The position numbers and the translations under genes were made by a program. A stretch of DNA of 64,000 nucleotides from Humulus lupulus (taxonomy: Eukaryota > Streptophyta > Magnoliopsida > Rosales > Cannabaceae): positions 55,164,866 to 55,228,865 of the forward strand of contig NC_084800.1 in NCBI RefSeq assembly GCF_963169125.1, written 5' to 3'. A model generated the notes under the pieces. It saw only the letters and a list, made by a program, of their open reading frames with translations, was not told where the DNA came from and searched no databases. Position 1 is the first letter of the stretch. Every line of letters starts with the position of its first letter. Of this stretch, positions 1 through 11,150 are shown one piece after another.

Positions 1-613
1 CTCCACTAGTCAATATTATTGATCTATTCTGGGTATTTGGTTACAGAGTATATATCTCTTCAGAGACTATTTTTTCCAACCCCTATCAACTCCCAGGGTC
101 TCCATATTTATAGGAGAAGGCACCTGGAAGTTGGTAAGGAGGTCATCCCGTGACCTTATTATTTGTCATATCAACTCTGTGACATTCATGATTAATTCCT
201 AAACTTGACACATAAGTATGGTCAAATCGATAGGTAAGGAAGTAATGGGCCGCACGGCCCAACCCAGCCGTGGGTGTCTGAATACGCACGTTCCTGCTGC
301 ATGTCCGAGAAGTCAGGGAGATATCGGACACGTGATGTCAGATACAGGCACGTTTATCTTGCGTATGTTGACTTTACAAAGGGTCAAAGATCCATGAGCA
401 GCTCGTACCACGAGCTGCTCCCTTGACTTGACCTTCGGCCTTCAGACTCCTTCCACCAGTCTTGGGCAATCTTGGCGAGTCCTTGAGGATACCTCGAGCT
501 AATAGAGTACGACCTCGAAAACAGGAGCTCCGGCCTGGGGAAATTTACGGACTAACCATGATTAATCCGAGGCTCGACCTGCTAATCAGCCCGTGGGAAA
601 ACCAGGGCGTACA
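1..613 (-). mobile_element. LTR, partial, reverse orientation (cut by window edge)
   Basis: The right edge GGGCGTACA at 605-613 is the reverse complement of the start of the solo LTR at 5087 (TGTACGCCC). Inside, motifs such as ACGTGATGTC, CACGTTTAT and the GAGCAGCTCG/CGAGCTGCTC block resemble the 5.3-5.5 kb LTR in reverse. The LTR start expected on the far side is not reached before position 1, so about three quarters of the unit is present. No coding sequence is supported here. Family assignment is by similarity only. Confidence 0.6.
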
Positions 614-622
614 CAATGAATA

Positions 623-1091
623 TAACAAGAATCATAAGGCTCCATCTAAAAATCAATTGGTGATTAGTGGAGTTACGCATGTTCTTATTAATGGTTTAAT
701 ATTCTTACACTTATTACATGTGGGACACAATAGTCTAATATTCCCCCATCAAGATGGTAGCGATTTTTCGCTCACCAATCTTGAATCACCTGATCACAAG
801 TGGCCCATTTTTTCAGCTCGCTTATTTTTTTTTGGATCTCAAGTGTCTTTTCACACTATGCAGATCTCAGATCTCAAGTGTCTTTTTGCACTATGCAGAT
901 CTCGTGCGGCTTGGCTCACTCTTTTGGATCGGTGTGGATCGAATGCCCGCTAGGGAATTGACTCTTGATACCATGACAAGAATCATGAGGCTCCATCTAA
1001 AAACTAATTGGTGATTAGTGGAGTTACATATGTTTTTATTAATGATTTAATATTCTTACACTTATTACATGTGTGACACAATAGTCTAATA
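623..1091 (-). mobile_element. TRIM (terminal-repeat retrotransposon in miniature), complete
   Basis: Two 118-bp direct repeats (623-740 and 974-1091) flank a 233-bp core with no coding capacity. The 5-bp target-site duplication GAATA is perfect (618-622 and 1092-1096). On the minus strand the core starts directly after the LTR with TGGTATCAAGAG (973 to 962), close to the initiator tRNA-Met primer site TGGTATCAGAGC. It ends with a polypurine tract GATGGGGGAA (750 to 741) abutting the other LTR. The core holds a short tandem repeat around GATCTCAAGTGTCTTTT (836-905). Such elements need enzymes from other retrotransposons. The LTRs differ at roughly nine sites, so the insertion is not recent. 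Confidence 0.85.
962..973 (-). other. Primer-binding site of the TRIM
   Basis: The minus strand reads TGGTATCAAGAG immediately inside the right LTR. It matches the 3' end complement of plant initiator tRNA-Met apart from a small change near its end. It fixes the element's orientation as minus. Confidence 0.75.
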
Positions 1092-1096
1092 GAATA

Positions 1097-2943
1097 TAAT
1101 TCTTTAATTTACACTCTTATTAATGGAATAAAATTCAAGGCGCCACTAGCAAAATAAAAAACTTAGATATGGTAAATAAATAGGCATTGCATCTTAAACA
1201 GGTTACTTTCTCTATTCCAGTTGTAACATTTGCGACCAAAAACAGGATTTTATTTTAAACGACAAAAACAGAATTAGTACATGAAAATTGTGTGATTAGG
1301 TTTAGATATTTTTAAAAAATGAATAATTCTCATTTATTAAGAAGTAAATTTTCAATTACTTAATGATTATTACAATTACTAATTCATATCCCACGACATT
1401 GATGCAAACTCATCTAAAGTACAAAATCATCGGGCTTGTGTGGCATTGTTTTCTGTTTTTTGTTTTTAAAGTTGTGTTCTCAGAAATGATAACAGAAAAC
1501 TGTTTTTGTAGTTTTCAAAAAACAAGAGGTGTTTGGTTAATGTTTTCTAAAAATAATTTTTTAGTTTTATTTTTTTTAAATCTTAAATAAAATATTAACA
1601 AATATATTTACAAAGAGAAAAATATTTTAAAAGTTTGTAATAAATAATGAGATAAAATAATTTCAAAAAAATGATGAAAAATAAGAAGTGAGAAAGTAAG
1701 AAGAGAAAATTTGAAGAAATACAAATTGAGAAGAGAGAAATTGATCCAAGAAAAAATGAGAGAGAATGTGATGAGAAAGAAAGTGAAGAGAGATAAGTGA
1801 GTAGAGAGAAAGTAATGAGAGAGTAAATGACAAGAGAGAAAAAATAATGAGAGAGAACATGATGTGAGAGAAACTAATGAGAGAAAATTATGTGACAATA
1901 AATGATGTTAAATAATAATAAATAAATAAATGATATGTCTATTTTTTTTTATAACAACAGATAACAATTTTTGGTTGTTATCAAAATTTTCTATATTTTG
2001 TAACTTTGTTTTTAAAAATTATTTTCTGAAAACAACATCAAACAGCTTAATTTGTTTTAAATTTTTTTTTTTTAACTTTAAAAATAATTTTTTTTTTTTT
2101 AATTAAGGTGTGAAACTCCCTCTATATTTTGTCAAATAAATGGCTAACTAGATTATCCTAAAGGAAACAATTGACATGTATCGCAATTACGGAACTGCCA
2201 TATCATTAAAAAAGTAGGTACAAACAACACCGTTATTAAAATGGTTCACAATCTCTCTCATAATAGGAGACCTTATTAACAAAATAAAGATAAAAACTAA
2301 CCCAAAAAATAGCATTAGAAAGAGGTTGAAGGACAGCACCCGCACTGAAATCTCGGAAAATTGTATGATTAGGTGAAGTTTATACATCATAAAATTTTAA
2401 TATATATATTATTATATTATATACAGCACATGTATGTATATGGCATCTTTTATTATACATAAGAAAATAATGAAAACACACAAAATAATTTATGTGAATA
2501 ACAGCTGAAACGATTTTTTTAAAGAAAAAATATGTTCCCATTGATATATTATATATGGTGTTTGTAGAATATGTTGTCACGAAATCTGGGGAGGGAGAGA
2601 TCTTGTTTTAGGGATTCAAAACTATTTTAAAATATATTCACTTGTTCAGCACGTTAAACTTATTTTAAGTATCATGATAATTACTAACCTAATCCTATAA
2701 GTGAATATATGGTTGTTTAATTTTATATTCACTTGCTGAAAACGTTGAGCTTAATCACTCCATCTTGAAAATACCACAAAATAAATAAATTTAATAAGTA
2801 ACACGTTGTGTCAATTTTATTTTATTTAAAAATAAATAAATTAACACATATAATATGAATAATAAATAATTAAATTTTTAAATAACTTTTTTAACTCAAT
2901 AATAATATATGTGACACATTTAAGTAAAAATAAATGATGTTAT
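1097..2943. other. AT-rich intergenic DNA with a foldback element
   Basis: No gene is seen. At about 1530-2050 a foldback structure is visible: GTGTTTGGTTAATGTTTTC near 1530 pairs imperfectly with GAAAACAACATCAAACA near 2026-2045, like a non-autonomous DNA transposon (MITE). Its middle (about 1610-1895) is strongly purine-biased on the plus strand, made of GAGAGA and GAAA runs. The rest is A/T homopolymer-rich sequence. The foldback class is inferred; no clear target-site duplication was found. Confidence 0.4.
1612..1895 (+). repeat. Polypurine-biased tract (GA-rich)
   Basis: Almost 300 bases carry nearly all G/A with scattered T and few C on the plus strand, with many GAGAGA, GAAAG and AATGAGAGAG motifs. 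It lies within the foldback element. Reverse-strand translations give Leu/Ser/Phe-rich frames that are composition artefacts and not genes. Confidence 0.7.
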
Positions 2944-3572
2944 TGGTAATGTCTCAATTTCCAAATAAGGTTTAGTGCCTTAATTAGGGGGTCAAGATGC
3001 TAATAATTGAATTAATTATGTGTTTATGTGATTATATACATTATTATGTGAATTAGGTGAGTTATATTATGATATGACTTTGTTTGTATGTTTATGTGTA
3101 TTAAATATGCATGTGAGTCCGTTTCTTATTAGAAGAGCATTTTTGTAATTTTGACTTGTTGAAGGTATAATTGTAAATATATGTGTGTTTGTGATCTAGA
3201 TCATATTTTTATATGGATATATTTGGGTTAATCGGCATAAAATGATCCTAGTGAGCAAGTTAGCGGTTTAGTTACAACGATGTCAAATACCCAATTCGGG
3301 GTGAGTTTAGAGATATTTTGGTAATTTAGTACATTACTGGGGTTTATCGTGTAATAGGAATATATTTGGTGATTAATTAGAGATATTATAATTAGTTGGG
3401 GAAAATGTGGTGATATTTGAGGATTACTGAGTAATTGGATAAAAGACGGCTTTGCATGTGGGCCTTGAGAAGCAAAGGAATAAGCCGGGGTGGTTTTTTC
3501 CAAGCCTTAGGATAAGTTTAGTAAGCTAAGGAGAAGCTTTCAGAAACTAATAAACATCAAAACAGTTCATTT

Positions 3573-3596
3573 TCTCTCTCTCTCTCTCTCTCTCTC
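3573..3596. repeat. (TC)n microsatellite
   Basis: An uninterrupted run of about 12 TC dinucleotides lies inside the old LTR. Confidence 0.9.
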
Positions 3597-4662
3597 GTTT
3601 TCTATTTTTCTCTCTTGACGTAATGTTGGGTTCTTTGAGTTTTGAGGAGAATTCTTGAATTTGAGGGCTTGGAAGTGATCATAGAGTTGGGAATTGAGGA
3701 AGTACAACTAAGGGTCAATTTATCCAGTTGAGGTAATGATTTTCATCCTCTAAACTTACTGAGTTTTCACTTATTTTTAGTGTTCTTGGGCTTTGAGGCT
3801 CAAAGTGATGATTTTGAGTTTTAAGGGAGATTTTGGTTATATTGTGGTGTTATATTGTCGTTCTGGATGAATTGCTTTGAGTTTATAACTCAATTCTAGG
3901 TTTGGTTGTTATTTGAGATGAATTTTGATGAATTTGGCTCGGGAAAACGTTGGAGAAATCTGGGTTCGCGGAGTTGCGTTGCGGCGCGTGTCTAGGGAGA
4001 TAGCTTGGGGGCTCTATAGCTTGAAGCGCGTTGCGACGCTAGTTGGGAAAGTTGGCCAAGTGAGGTTTCGAGTTGCGATGACTTGAACCTAAGGGCTTGG
4101 GAAGGATTCTACTACCTGATTTAGTAGAATTCGAGGTCCCAAAGTCTAGGACTCAGTCTCGAAGCCTTTATTTACTCGATATTGATGGATATCCTTTATT
4201 ATGGTTGTGACTAGGGTATCACTAGGGCTCGGAAGGGGGATCGTGCTAGAGGGACGTTTCTATTTATCCAGTGCTTGACCAGAGGTAAAAAAACTGCACC
4301 CAATACGTGATATATGTGATTAGGGCTTGACCCAGTTATTGAACATGGTTATGACCATGCTTGGATTGTTTTATTAGACATGTTAACTATGTTGTCCATA
4401 CTTGTGATATATGATGTAAGCTTATCTGTATTATTTGATTGAAAGGCTTGACTTTATAGTCAAGGACGACAGTAGCGCGTTGAGTGCTGGGCGAAAGACT
4501 TGACTTATAAGTCAATGGCGGCAATAGCGCGCTGAACGCAGACCGATATGGTTAGACCTATCAGGGAGCGTGGTATACGCTTGACTGACCCTATGGTCAT
4601 ATGGAAAATAAAGCGTCAGGCACACTTAGCCAGCCCTAAGGCTAGTTATATAGAGGATAGGG

Positions 4663-4780
4663 TAATGGGCCTCAGGGTGACTCTACAGTCACTTATCCTA
4701 GGGCAATGAGCCCAAGATGACTCTACAGTCACTTATATAGGGCAACGAGCCCCGGTGTGACTCCATAGTCACTTATCTGG
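4663..4780 (+). repeat. Tandem repeat, about 40-bp unit, three copies
   Basis: Three imperfect copies follow the pattern GGGC(A)A(T/C)GAGCCC then GTGACTC(T/C)A(C/T)AGTCACTTAT. Each unit contains the small palindrome GTGACT..AGTCAC. The repeat lies inside the old LTR. Related GTGAC/GTCAC blocks occur in the other Tekay-type LTRs of this window. Confidence 0.65.
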
Positions 4781-5086
4781 ATTGAATGCATGCATGAGTA
4801 GGGTTATTACTGCTAGGCATGCTAATTATGATTCTGTAATATGTTATTAACTGCTTATAAACATGTTTAAGTTTTTTTGCTGAGCATTGGCTCACAAGTT
4901 GCTATATGGTGCATGTATTGTTTATTATTGATAGAAGATAAATGTTATTTTACTTTCTTATGTAGTTATAGTCATACTATTTGTACACACATTTACTTTC
5001 TTATATATAATGTATTTATAATATTTGTTATTATTTAATATGAATATATATATATATCTATATAGGATATAATAAAAAAATATAAC

Positions 5087-5876
5087 TGTACGCCCTGATA
5101 TTCAGCTCAGGTCTTTTATGCAACTCGAGTACAACTGGCTAGCTAGAAACAATACTAAGGGACCCACAAGTTGATATTTCCTCTGCTCAGGCAGTGTGAC
5201 TCCCTAGGTAATAGCACGAGCTGAGGAATACGAAGCATTAAGACACGAGTTGGAGATAGATATAAAATACAACATCCTGGGCATGGGTTGGCGTTGTATT
5301 CAGGTCGGAGTACTCTGACCATCTGCCATGTCCAAGAGTTTATTAAGTTGGATACGTTATATATAAACGTGTGTGATCAGACATCGCATGTCCGTTTATC
5401 CCTGAATTCTCAAACACGTAATATAAACGTGCGTGGTCAGACATCACGTGTCCGATTATGCCAGGAGACCCATGGTCATTTTTACCTAATGATTAGACAT
5501 TAGCTTAATATATATTGTAATATTCATCATTTATAGAAGACAGGTCAGAAAAATGATGTATATTCACGTGATGACCCCAACACCTATTCTGAGATAGTTC
5601 TTTTATAAATACCAAGACCTTGGATAGAAAAATGGTTGGCTTTCTTTCTCTGTAATGCAAACACTCTGCCAAAATATAGAGAGATATACAGTAATAATAT
5701 CGACTCGTTGACTATGATGACTTTAGCCTCCGAACCACGTAAAAAAGGAACGAGTGTTCTCACTATATCATTCTAAGCACCCATAAGAGTTATTATTCTT
5801 ATTACAGTTTATCTTTAAGCACTAGTTTATTCTAGCTAATTACGTAATATACTGTTAGTGAAAAACCGCGTCAACA
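5087..5876 (+). mobile_element. Solo LTR with perfect TSD
   Basis: The unit starts TGTACGCCC and ends CGTCAACA, with the 5-bp duplication ATAAC on both sides (5082-5086 and 5877-5881). It is 790 bp and shows no internal domain on either flank, so it is a solo LTR left by LTR-LTR recombination. It contains two degenerate copies of an approximately 60-bp block (ATATAAACGTG.GTG.TCAGACATC.C.TGTCCG, near 5358 and 5420). The truncated LTR at 1-613 looks like the same family in reverse. Confidence 0.8.
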
Positions 5877-5881
5877 ATAAC

Positions 5882-6486
5882 ATATTTTCTTTTTAAATAT
5901 AAATGATAAAAAATTTAATAAAAATTAATATTATTTAGTATATGTTATTATTATAATAATAACATTTTATAATATTAAATTTATATTAATAGAACTACTA
6001 AATATGTATTGTACTATTAGTTTAGATAAGCATTACATTAAATATTTGTAATATTGGGTTAAAATTAACAAAACAATTAAATACAAAGATAGAATAAGAG
6101 ATGTATACAAATAGTGGGAAAAAATTATAAATTAAGTTCCTAAACAAATAACGCCACCCAAAAAAATCCCAACATAACAATCTCAATTTTATTTTTTTTG
6201 TATTTTTGCTCGAAGTAAGAATCTCCAATTTACTTAAATGGGATGGAATCCCAAATTCTACATACGATAAGTCATCTCATACGTCACATTTGGATTAAGA
6301 ATGAAAAAAAAACAGAAGACAAAACCAAGGAAGTGAACGAGTGACGTGGCAAACTCCAACTGGGCCTTGTATCCCTCCCTAGCCCAATAAATGCCAATGA
6401 ATGAGTTCAGAAATTGAAGAGTTCAGACACTTGTAAATTTCCCCTATTTTCTCGGAAAGTGAAGGAGAGTGTCTCACGAAACTCCC
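5882..6486. promoter_or_regulatory. AT-rich spacer and 5' region of the cysteine protease gene
   Basis: No gene is seen. From about 6280 the base composition becomes less AT-rich up to the ATG at 6487, which fits a promoter/5' UTR. No unambiguous TATA box could be assigned. Confidence 0.3.
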
Positions 6487-6695
6487 ATGGCCCGGTTGAG
6501 CTTACTACTCTCCGTACTCCTCGTTTTGGCCATCGCCGTCGCCGGATCGACCTTCGATGAGTCTAACCCCATCAGATTGGTCTCTGACCGTCTCCGCGAC
6601 TTCGAGACTCAGGTCCTTAACGTCGTCGGTAACACGCGCCATGCTCTCTCCTTCGCTCGCTTTGCTAACAGGTCAGTATCCTCCTTCCACAACCG

Positions 6696-6731
<36 letters not shown>

Positions 6732-9060
6732 GTATATATATTTGGTTTGTTTTGATTCAGAGTGGAATAGGTGTAAAATATATTGGTGTTGGTTTGAAGG
6801 TATGGAAAGAAGTACGATACAGTTGAGGAGATGAAGCATCGATTTGGGATCTTTTCGGAGAATCGGAAGCTGATTAAATCCACAAACAAGAAGGGCTTGC
6901 CTTACACTCTTGCTGTGAATCGTAAGTAATTTTTTGTTGTTATTATCGTTTTTCTGTAATTTAAATCTATTATTTATATAGATACATGTGTTAAACTAGA
7001 ATAGATTTGATGATTAGACGGCTAGGAGTTTCTAATACTGGTAGGTAGAAGATCTGTTGACCATGTTTGCTACTCAAGCTATCATCACAAATAAAAAATA
7101 AAACTGATCTGATACCATAAGTTTGAGTTTCAGCTTACATAGACGATACACACCCCCGCTAACAACTTTTTTTTTTTTGAAGTTTGGTTTGCTGGGTTGT
7201 GTTTGCTGATGTGGATTGTGAAATCACAGATTTTGCCGATTGGACCTGGGAAGAGTTCAGACGACACAGGTTGGGAGCTGCTCAAAACTGCTCTGCCACT
7301 TTAAAGGGCAACCACAAGCTCTCTGATGCTCTTCTTCCTGAAACGGTACCTATATCTATCAGTTCTATTCCTTTTTACGTTTTATCCAACTAAACTTTAG
7401 CCAGATTAACAGGATACCCCATCTTTAGTTGGTGTTATCTCGTGTTTCCCTATGAGACATGCTTGTGTGCGGCCCTATTATCAAGTCAAATTCAAAGGTC
7501 TGGTGAACTTATACACCAATCACAAATAATTTGCCTACGGAACCATTTTAAGTTACAGGGGACTTTGCATCTTAGTGATTAAGTTAGATTTGGTCTAGAT
7601 TTTAATGATGTTGTTTCAATGAAGTGGATATGCTACTTTATTTAGCTATACTGCGAATCTTGTCTAGTTAAAGTGTAACCTAGATGAGTTTTGTTATGTT
7701 TACAGAAAGACTGGAGACATCAAAACATAGTCAGCCCAGTTAAAGATCAAGGCCACTGCGGATCTTGCTGGACATTCAGGTGAGTTTGAACTTGGATTTG
7801 AAAACTCTTGGTTTCAAGAAAAACTTAGTATGACCATATTAATGGTTTAGCTTTAACAAATGATTTCTACAGCACAACGGGTGCTCTTGAGGCAGCCTAT
7901 AAACAGGCCTTCGGGAAGGACATCTCTCTCTCCGAGCAGCAGCTCGTGGATTGTGCAGGAGCTTTTAACAATTTTGGATGCCATGGTGGATTACCATCCC
8001 AAGCCTTCGAATATATTAAATACAATGGTGGACTTGAGACCGAAGAAGCTTATCCTTACACCGGACAAAATGGTATTTGCAAATTCTCATCAGAGAATGT
8101 TGGTATCCAAGTGGTGGAATCCGTCAATATCACTCTGGTAAGGGCCGTCTGAATTTTATAAATTATTTTACTATTTTTTCGAATGAAGTTATCCTCTAGC
8201 TAGCTTTTGTTTTCCTTTTCTTTCTTGTTGTAACATATGAACAATTGCAGGGTGCTGAAGATGAATTAAAGCAAGCAGTTGGACTTGTTAGGCCAGTGAG
8301 CGTGGCATTCGAGGTAGTGAGTGGTTTCCGTTTTTACAAGAAAGGAGTATTCACCAGTGACACATGTGGCAACACTCCCATGGTGAGTTTTGATTAAGGG
8401 GGACTGAATGACCTAGTCTATTACGTTGCAAAATATTCTGCTAAATATATCAAGATTAGATTCGAGAGATGGGAATAGTAGAGTGGCATTTAATTTTTAT
8501 TTTGTGAAATACACATACATCGATTACACCACCTCTGTTTTGATCAGTCATCTTGGCAATCCCCAAAAAACCAAACTCTGAATTTCTTGTACGAATGCTT
8601 TACTAAATTCTCTGAAATTTATTGCAGGACGTGAACCATGCTGTGCTCGCAGTTGGGTATGGAGTGGAAGACGGAGTCCCATACTGGCTCATCAAGAATT
8701 CTTGGGGTGCAAGCTGGGGTGACAATGGCTACTTTAAGATGGAGCTGGGAAAGAATATGTGCGGTAAGTTTTCTTTGGCCACGTTTTGCTGCCAAATTAG
8801 AACGCAAGTTATTCACCGTGCCTCCTAGCCTTTCTTTTGTCCCATATTCATCGGTTTGTCCATTTCTTGTTTTGTTACAAGCATAATGACTAAACGACAT
8901 TTTAAAGGCAGATTCCATACTGAATAAACGTATTGATGTTAGCTTTTTGCGTGTAAAGTTGATATAATTCCTTCTCAGCCATAATATCTTGATGATACTG
9001 ATGATTTATTATAATGTAGGTGTTTCAACTTGCGCGTCATACCCAGTTGTCGCTAAGTGA
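6487..9060 (+). CDS. AALP: Aleurain-type vacuolar cysteine protease (papain family C1A, cathepsin H-like), 8 exons
   Basis: Exons are 6487-6671, 6800-6921, 7230-7345, 7706-7779, 7873-8137, 8251-8382, 8628-8763 and 9020-9060. All introns are GT-AG and the join is 356 codons plus stop, the usual aleurain length. Residues 1-21 form a signal peptide, followed by the vacuolar sorting motif NPIR at 27-30 that sends aleurain to the lytic vacuole. An I29-type inhibitory propeptide follows ([12 protein letters not shown]). The mature domain has oxyanion-hole Gln156 and catalytic Cys162 in QGHCGSCW, His302 in DVNHAV and Asn322 in KNSWG, so it looks fully active. Aleurains are aminopeptidase/endopeptidases involved in vacuolar protein turnover and senescence. 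The ATG at 6487 was chosen because it begins the signal peptide. Intron 1 holds a (CA)15 repeat. Identification is firm; the symbol follows the Arabidopsis homologue. Confidence 0.95.
6697..6726 (+). repeat. (CA)15 microsatellite in intron 1 of the protease gene
   Basis: An uninterrupted CA run lies 25 bp after the intron 1 donor. It is likely to vary in length between individuals. Confidence 0.95.
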
Positions 9061-10113
9061 GTTTGGCACACTTTGGAAGTAATAGTAGGCCCTGGATGGG
9101 TGGTGAATGATGTGGACTGGGGTTGTCGTGGTCTAGCTCCTAAACGCTAGAGAGGGACCCCGCTCACCAATTATGTTTTACAGGAAATAATTAGGTTGAT
9201 TATGTACAAAATAAGATCCAAGACTGTTCTTGTTATGTGGCCTTTCTGGAATGTATGTAATTTGAAAAAAAACCTAAATCTTGTGTAAATTCTTTAATGG
9301 TTATAATGAATCAATATTTGCTTGCTTTTGTCTCATAAACGCAATCTTTAAGAAGAGATGTTTTAGTTTGAACATATTCTCTATCGAAACTTCATTTGTG
9401 TCAAAAACTTTGGTTAAAATATTATTCTAATTATATAATAATTAATGTTAATATTTAAATTTTAGAAATAAAAATATTTCATTTTTTAATAGAAATTATT
9501 AAAAATTAATATATTTTGTAGGTTTTTCATTAATTAAATTTATTTTTAAATTGGAGTTTATATTATTTTATAAAAAAATAAAAAGTAAACTTTATTATTA
9601 TAATTTATACTAAATTCTGTAAATAAATTTTTTAAATATGCTGCCACAAAAAAAAAAATTGACATGTTGACTGATTCTTTGGATACCTACAAATAAAATG
9701 ATGAAACTCAAAGAAAATAATAATGAATTTTATATGGATCAAATTATTAATTAATCATAGTCCACGTGTTAATTTTATTGAGAAAGAACTTGCAAAACTC
9801 AAATTTTCTAAAGATTTAGGCAGCACTAAAGTTTGGATCTTATTTATAGGTAGTTGATGGGGTTAAGATCATTAATGTGAGTTGATTACAATAATATTCC
9901 TTTAATTTGATCAAATTACATGTAAATTAATGTTTCTTTCCCATAAGCTAGGCTTTTGGCCCCATTTGCGTGTCAATGGGCCCAGTACGAAGTTTATAAG
10001 CCCACGATCTTATTGAAAAAATTTGAATTCTAGTACTACAAGTATCTCATGTTTAGGCGACATCTTAATAAATCTATTTACCGCTTGTACAGAAATGACA
10101 ATAAGATCTCTGC

Positions 10114-10160
10114 AACATGGTCTTAGTGGATTGAATGACACTACCCACTAAGACCATGTT
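10114..10160. repeat. Perfect 16-bp inverted repeat (hairpin)
   Basis: AACATGGTCTTAGTGG at 10114-10129 is exactly complementary to 10145-10160, with a 15-base spacer. It lies in otherwise featureless AT-rich DNA, far from both genes. No poly-T or transposon ends flank it. Confidence 0.7.
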
Positions 10161-10978
10161 ATCACTTGAAGAAAACACGAACAAACATAATACATAGCTA
10201 TTTTATTAAAATGATGATTATTTGTCTAGAGGTCGACTAATTCTTTTATAAGCTGTTAGAACCTACTTTTTTCTTTTTTCTTTTCTGCTTTGTAAATAAA
10301 TCTCTTTAAAATTTCTTCACTCTTTTTAATCGTTTTTTATTATGAACAAATTTTTTTTAATTAAAAAGAATTTTTCTTAATTATTGAATTTTTAATATAA
10401 AATTTTGATTTTTTAAAATTAATAATATTTGATGTGTATTATACTAAATAGTAGGGGTAAGTGAATAATTTTTTAATATTGTGTGAAGATATTTATGTCA
10501 ATTTGCATATAGGGAGCCACTTCGGTGTTGTCACTTTTTTTGCTACATTGGTGCAGTCAAGTGGCTCATTTTGGTACTTCAATATTTTTTTTTTGTTCTT
10601 TTCATGTTGTACATTGTAGTTATTTAAGACATCCGATAAATTTTCAAAAAGAAAAATTTACAATGCTGAAAACAAAATTTAAACAACTTATTGCACGTCT
10701 ATTCTTTTGTATGCGAGTGTAAAATTCAACTGTTTGAACCTTATTTTCAGGACAGCGAACTATTCTAAATCCAAATTTATTGTAAATTTACATAATGCAT
10801 ACAATATAGACCGGCATAACAAAAATTATTTAGGCAACCAAATAGTAAACTAGCTGCACGTGCAGCCAAAAAAAAACTGACTCAATTGTAGTCTCACCTT
10901 ATATATATAAATAATCAATAACAAAGAAAAGTAGAGAAAAAAACAAGTGTCAATAGAACTACCTTTCCTTTATTCATC

Positions 10979-11150
10979 TCTGCCCTGAATTCAAATTCTT
11001 TGTTAGAAATTTAGGTAACTCAATCCTGTACATCATTTAAGAAAAGAAAAGAGGATGAAGAAATGAAAAGAATTTCTGCCCCAAAAATTGAAATTCTTTG
11101 GTTAGAACTATTTAGGTAACTCAATCCTGTACACCATTTGAGAAAATGTA
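10979..11150. repeat. Imperfect direct duplication (about 70-bp unit)
   Basis: Two copies, starting near 10979 and 11079, share TCTGCCC, AAATTCTTTG, TTAGAA, then ATTTAGGTAACTCAATCCTG and TACA(T/C)CATTT(A/G)AGAAAA. It is probably a local tandem duplication in the region downstream of the PPR gene. Confidence 0.65.

Larger units (their letters stand above)
2944..4950 (+). mobile_element. Old, diverged Tekay-type LTR (solo or remnant)
   Basis: From 2944 (TGGTAATGTCTCAATTTCC) the sequence parallels, block by block, the LTR that starts at 63267: the short ATGCATGTG block, CAAATACCC.TTCGGGGTGAG, a GTGG..AAAGACG block, then CT-rich sequence. Near 4880 it has the LTR-end phrase GCTGAGCATTGGCTCAC, whose reverse complement is seen in the other LTRs of this type. 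Both edges are approximate and no target-site duplication was identified. There is no internal domain next to it. Reading frames across it are incidental. Confidence 0.5.

Noticed and set aside
462..1014. Plus-strand frames of 163 and 86 codons
   Set aside because: They run across the LTR edge, the TSD and the non-coding TRIM core; no domain or conservation signal.
1608..1898. Reverse-strand frames rich in Leu, Ser and Phe
   Set aside because: They are the translation of the purine tract; composition bias alone keeps them open.
4663..4780. CRISPR-like spaced repeats
   Set aside because: Only three imperfect units with no unique equal-length spacers, in plant LTR sequence.
6665..6889. Minus-strand frame with a Cys-Val repeat
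   Set aside because: It is the reverse translation of the (CA)n repeat and protease exon 2.
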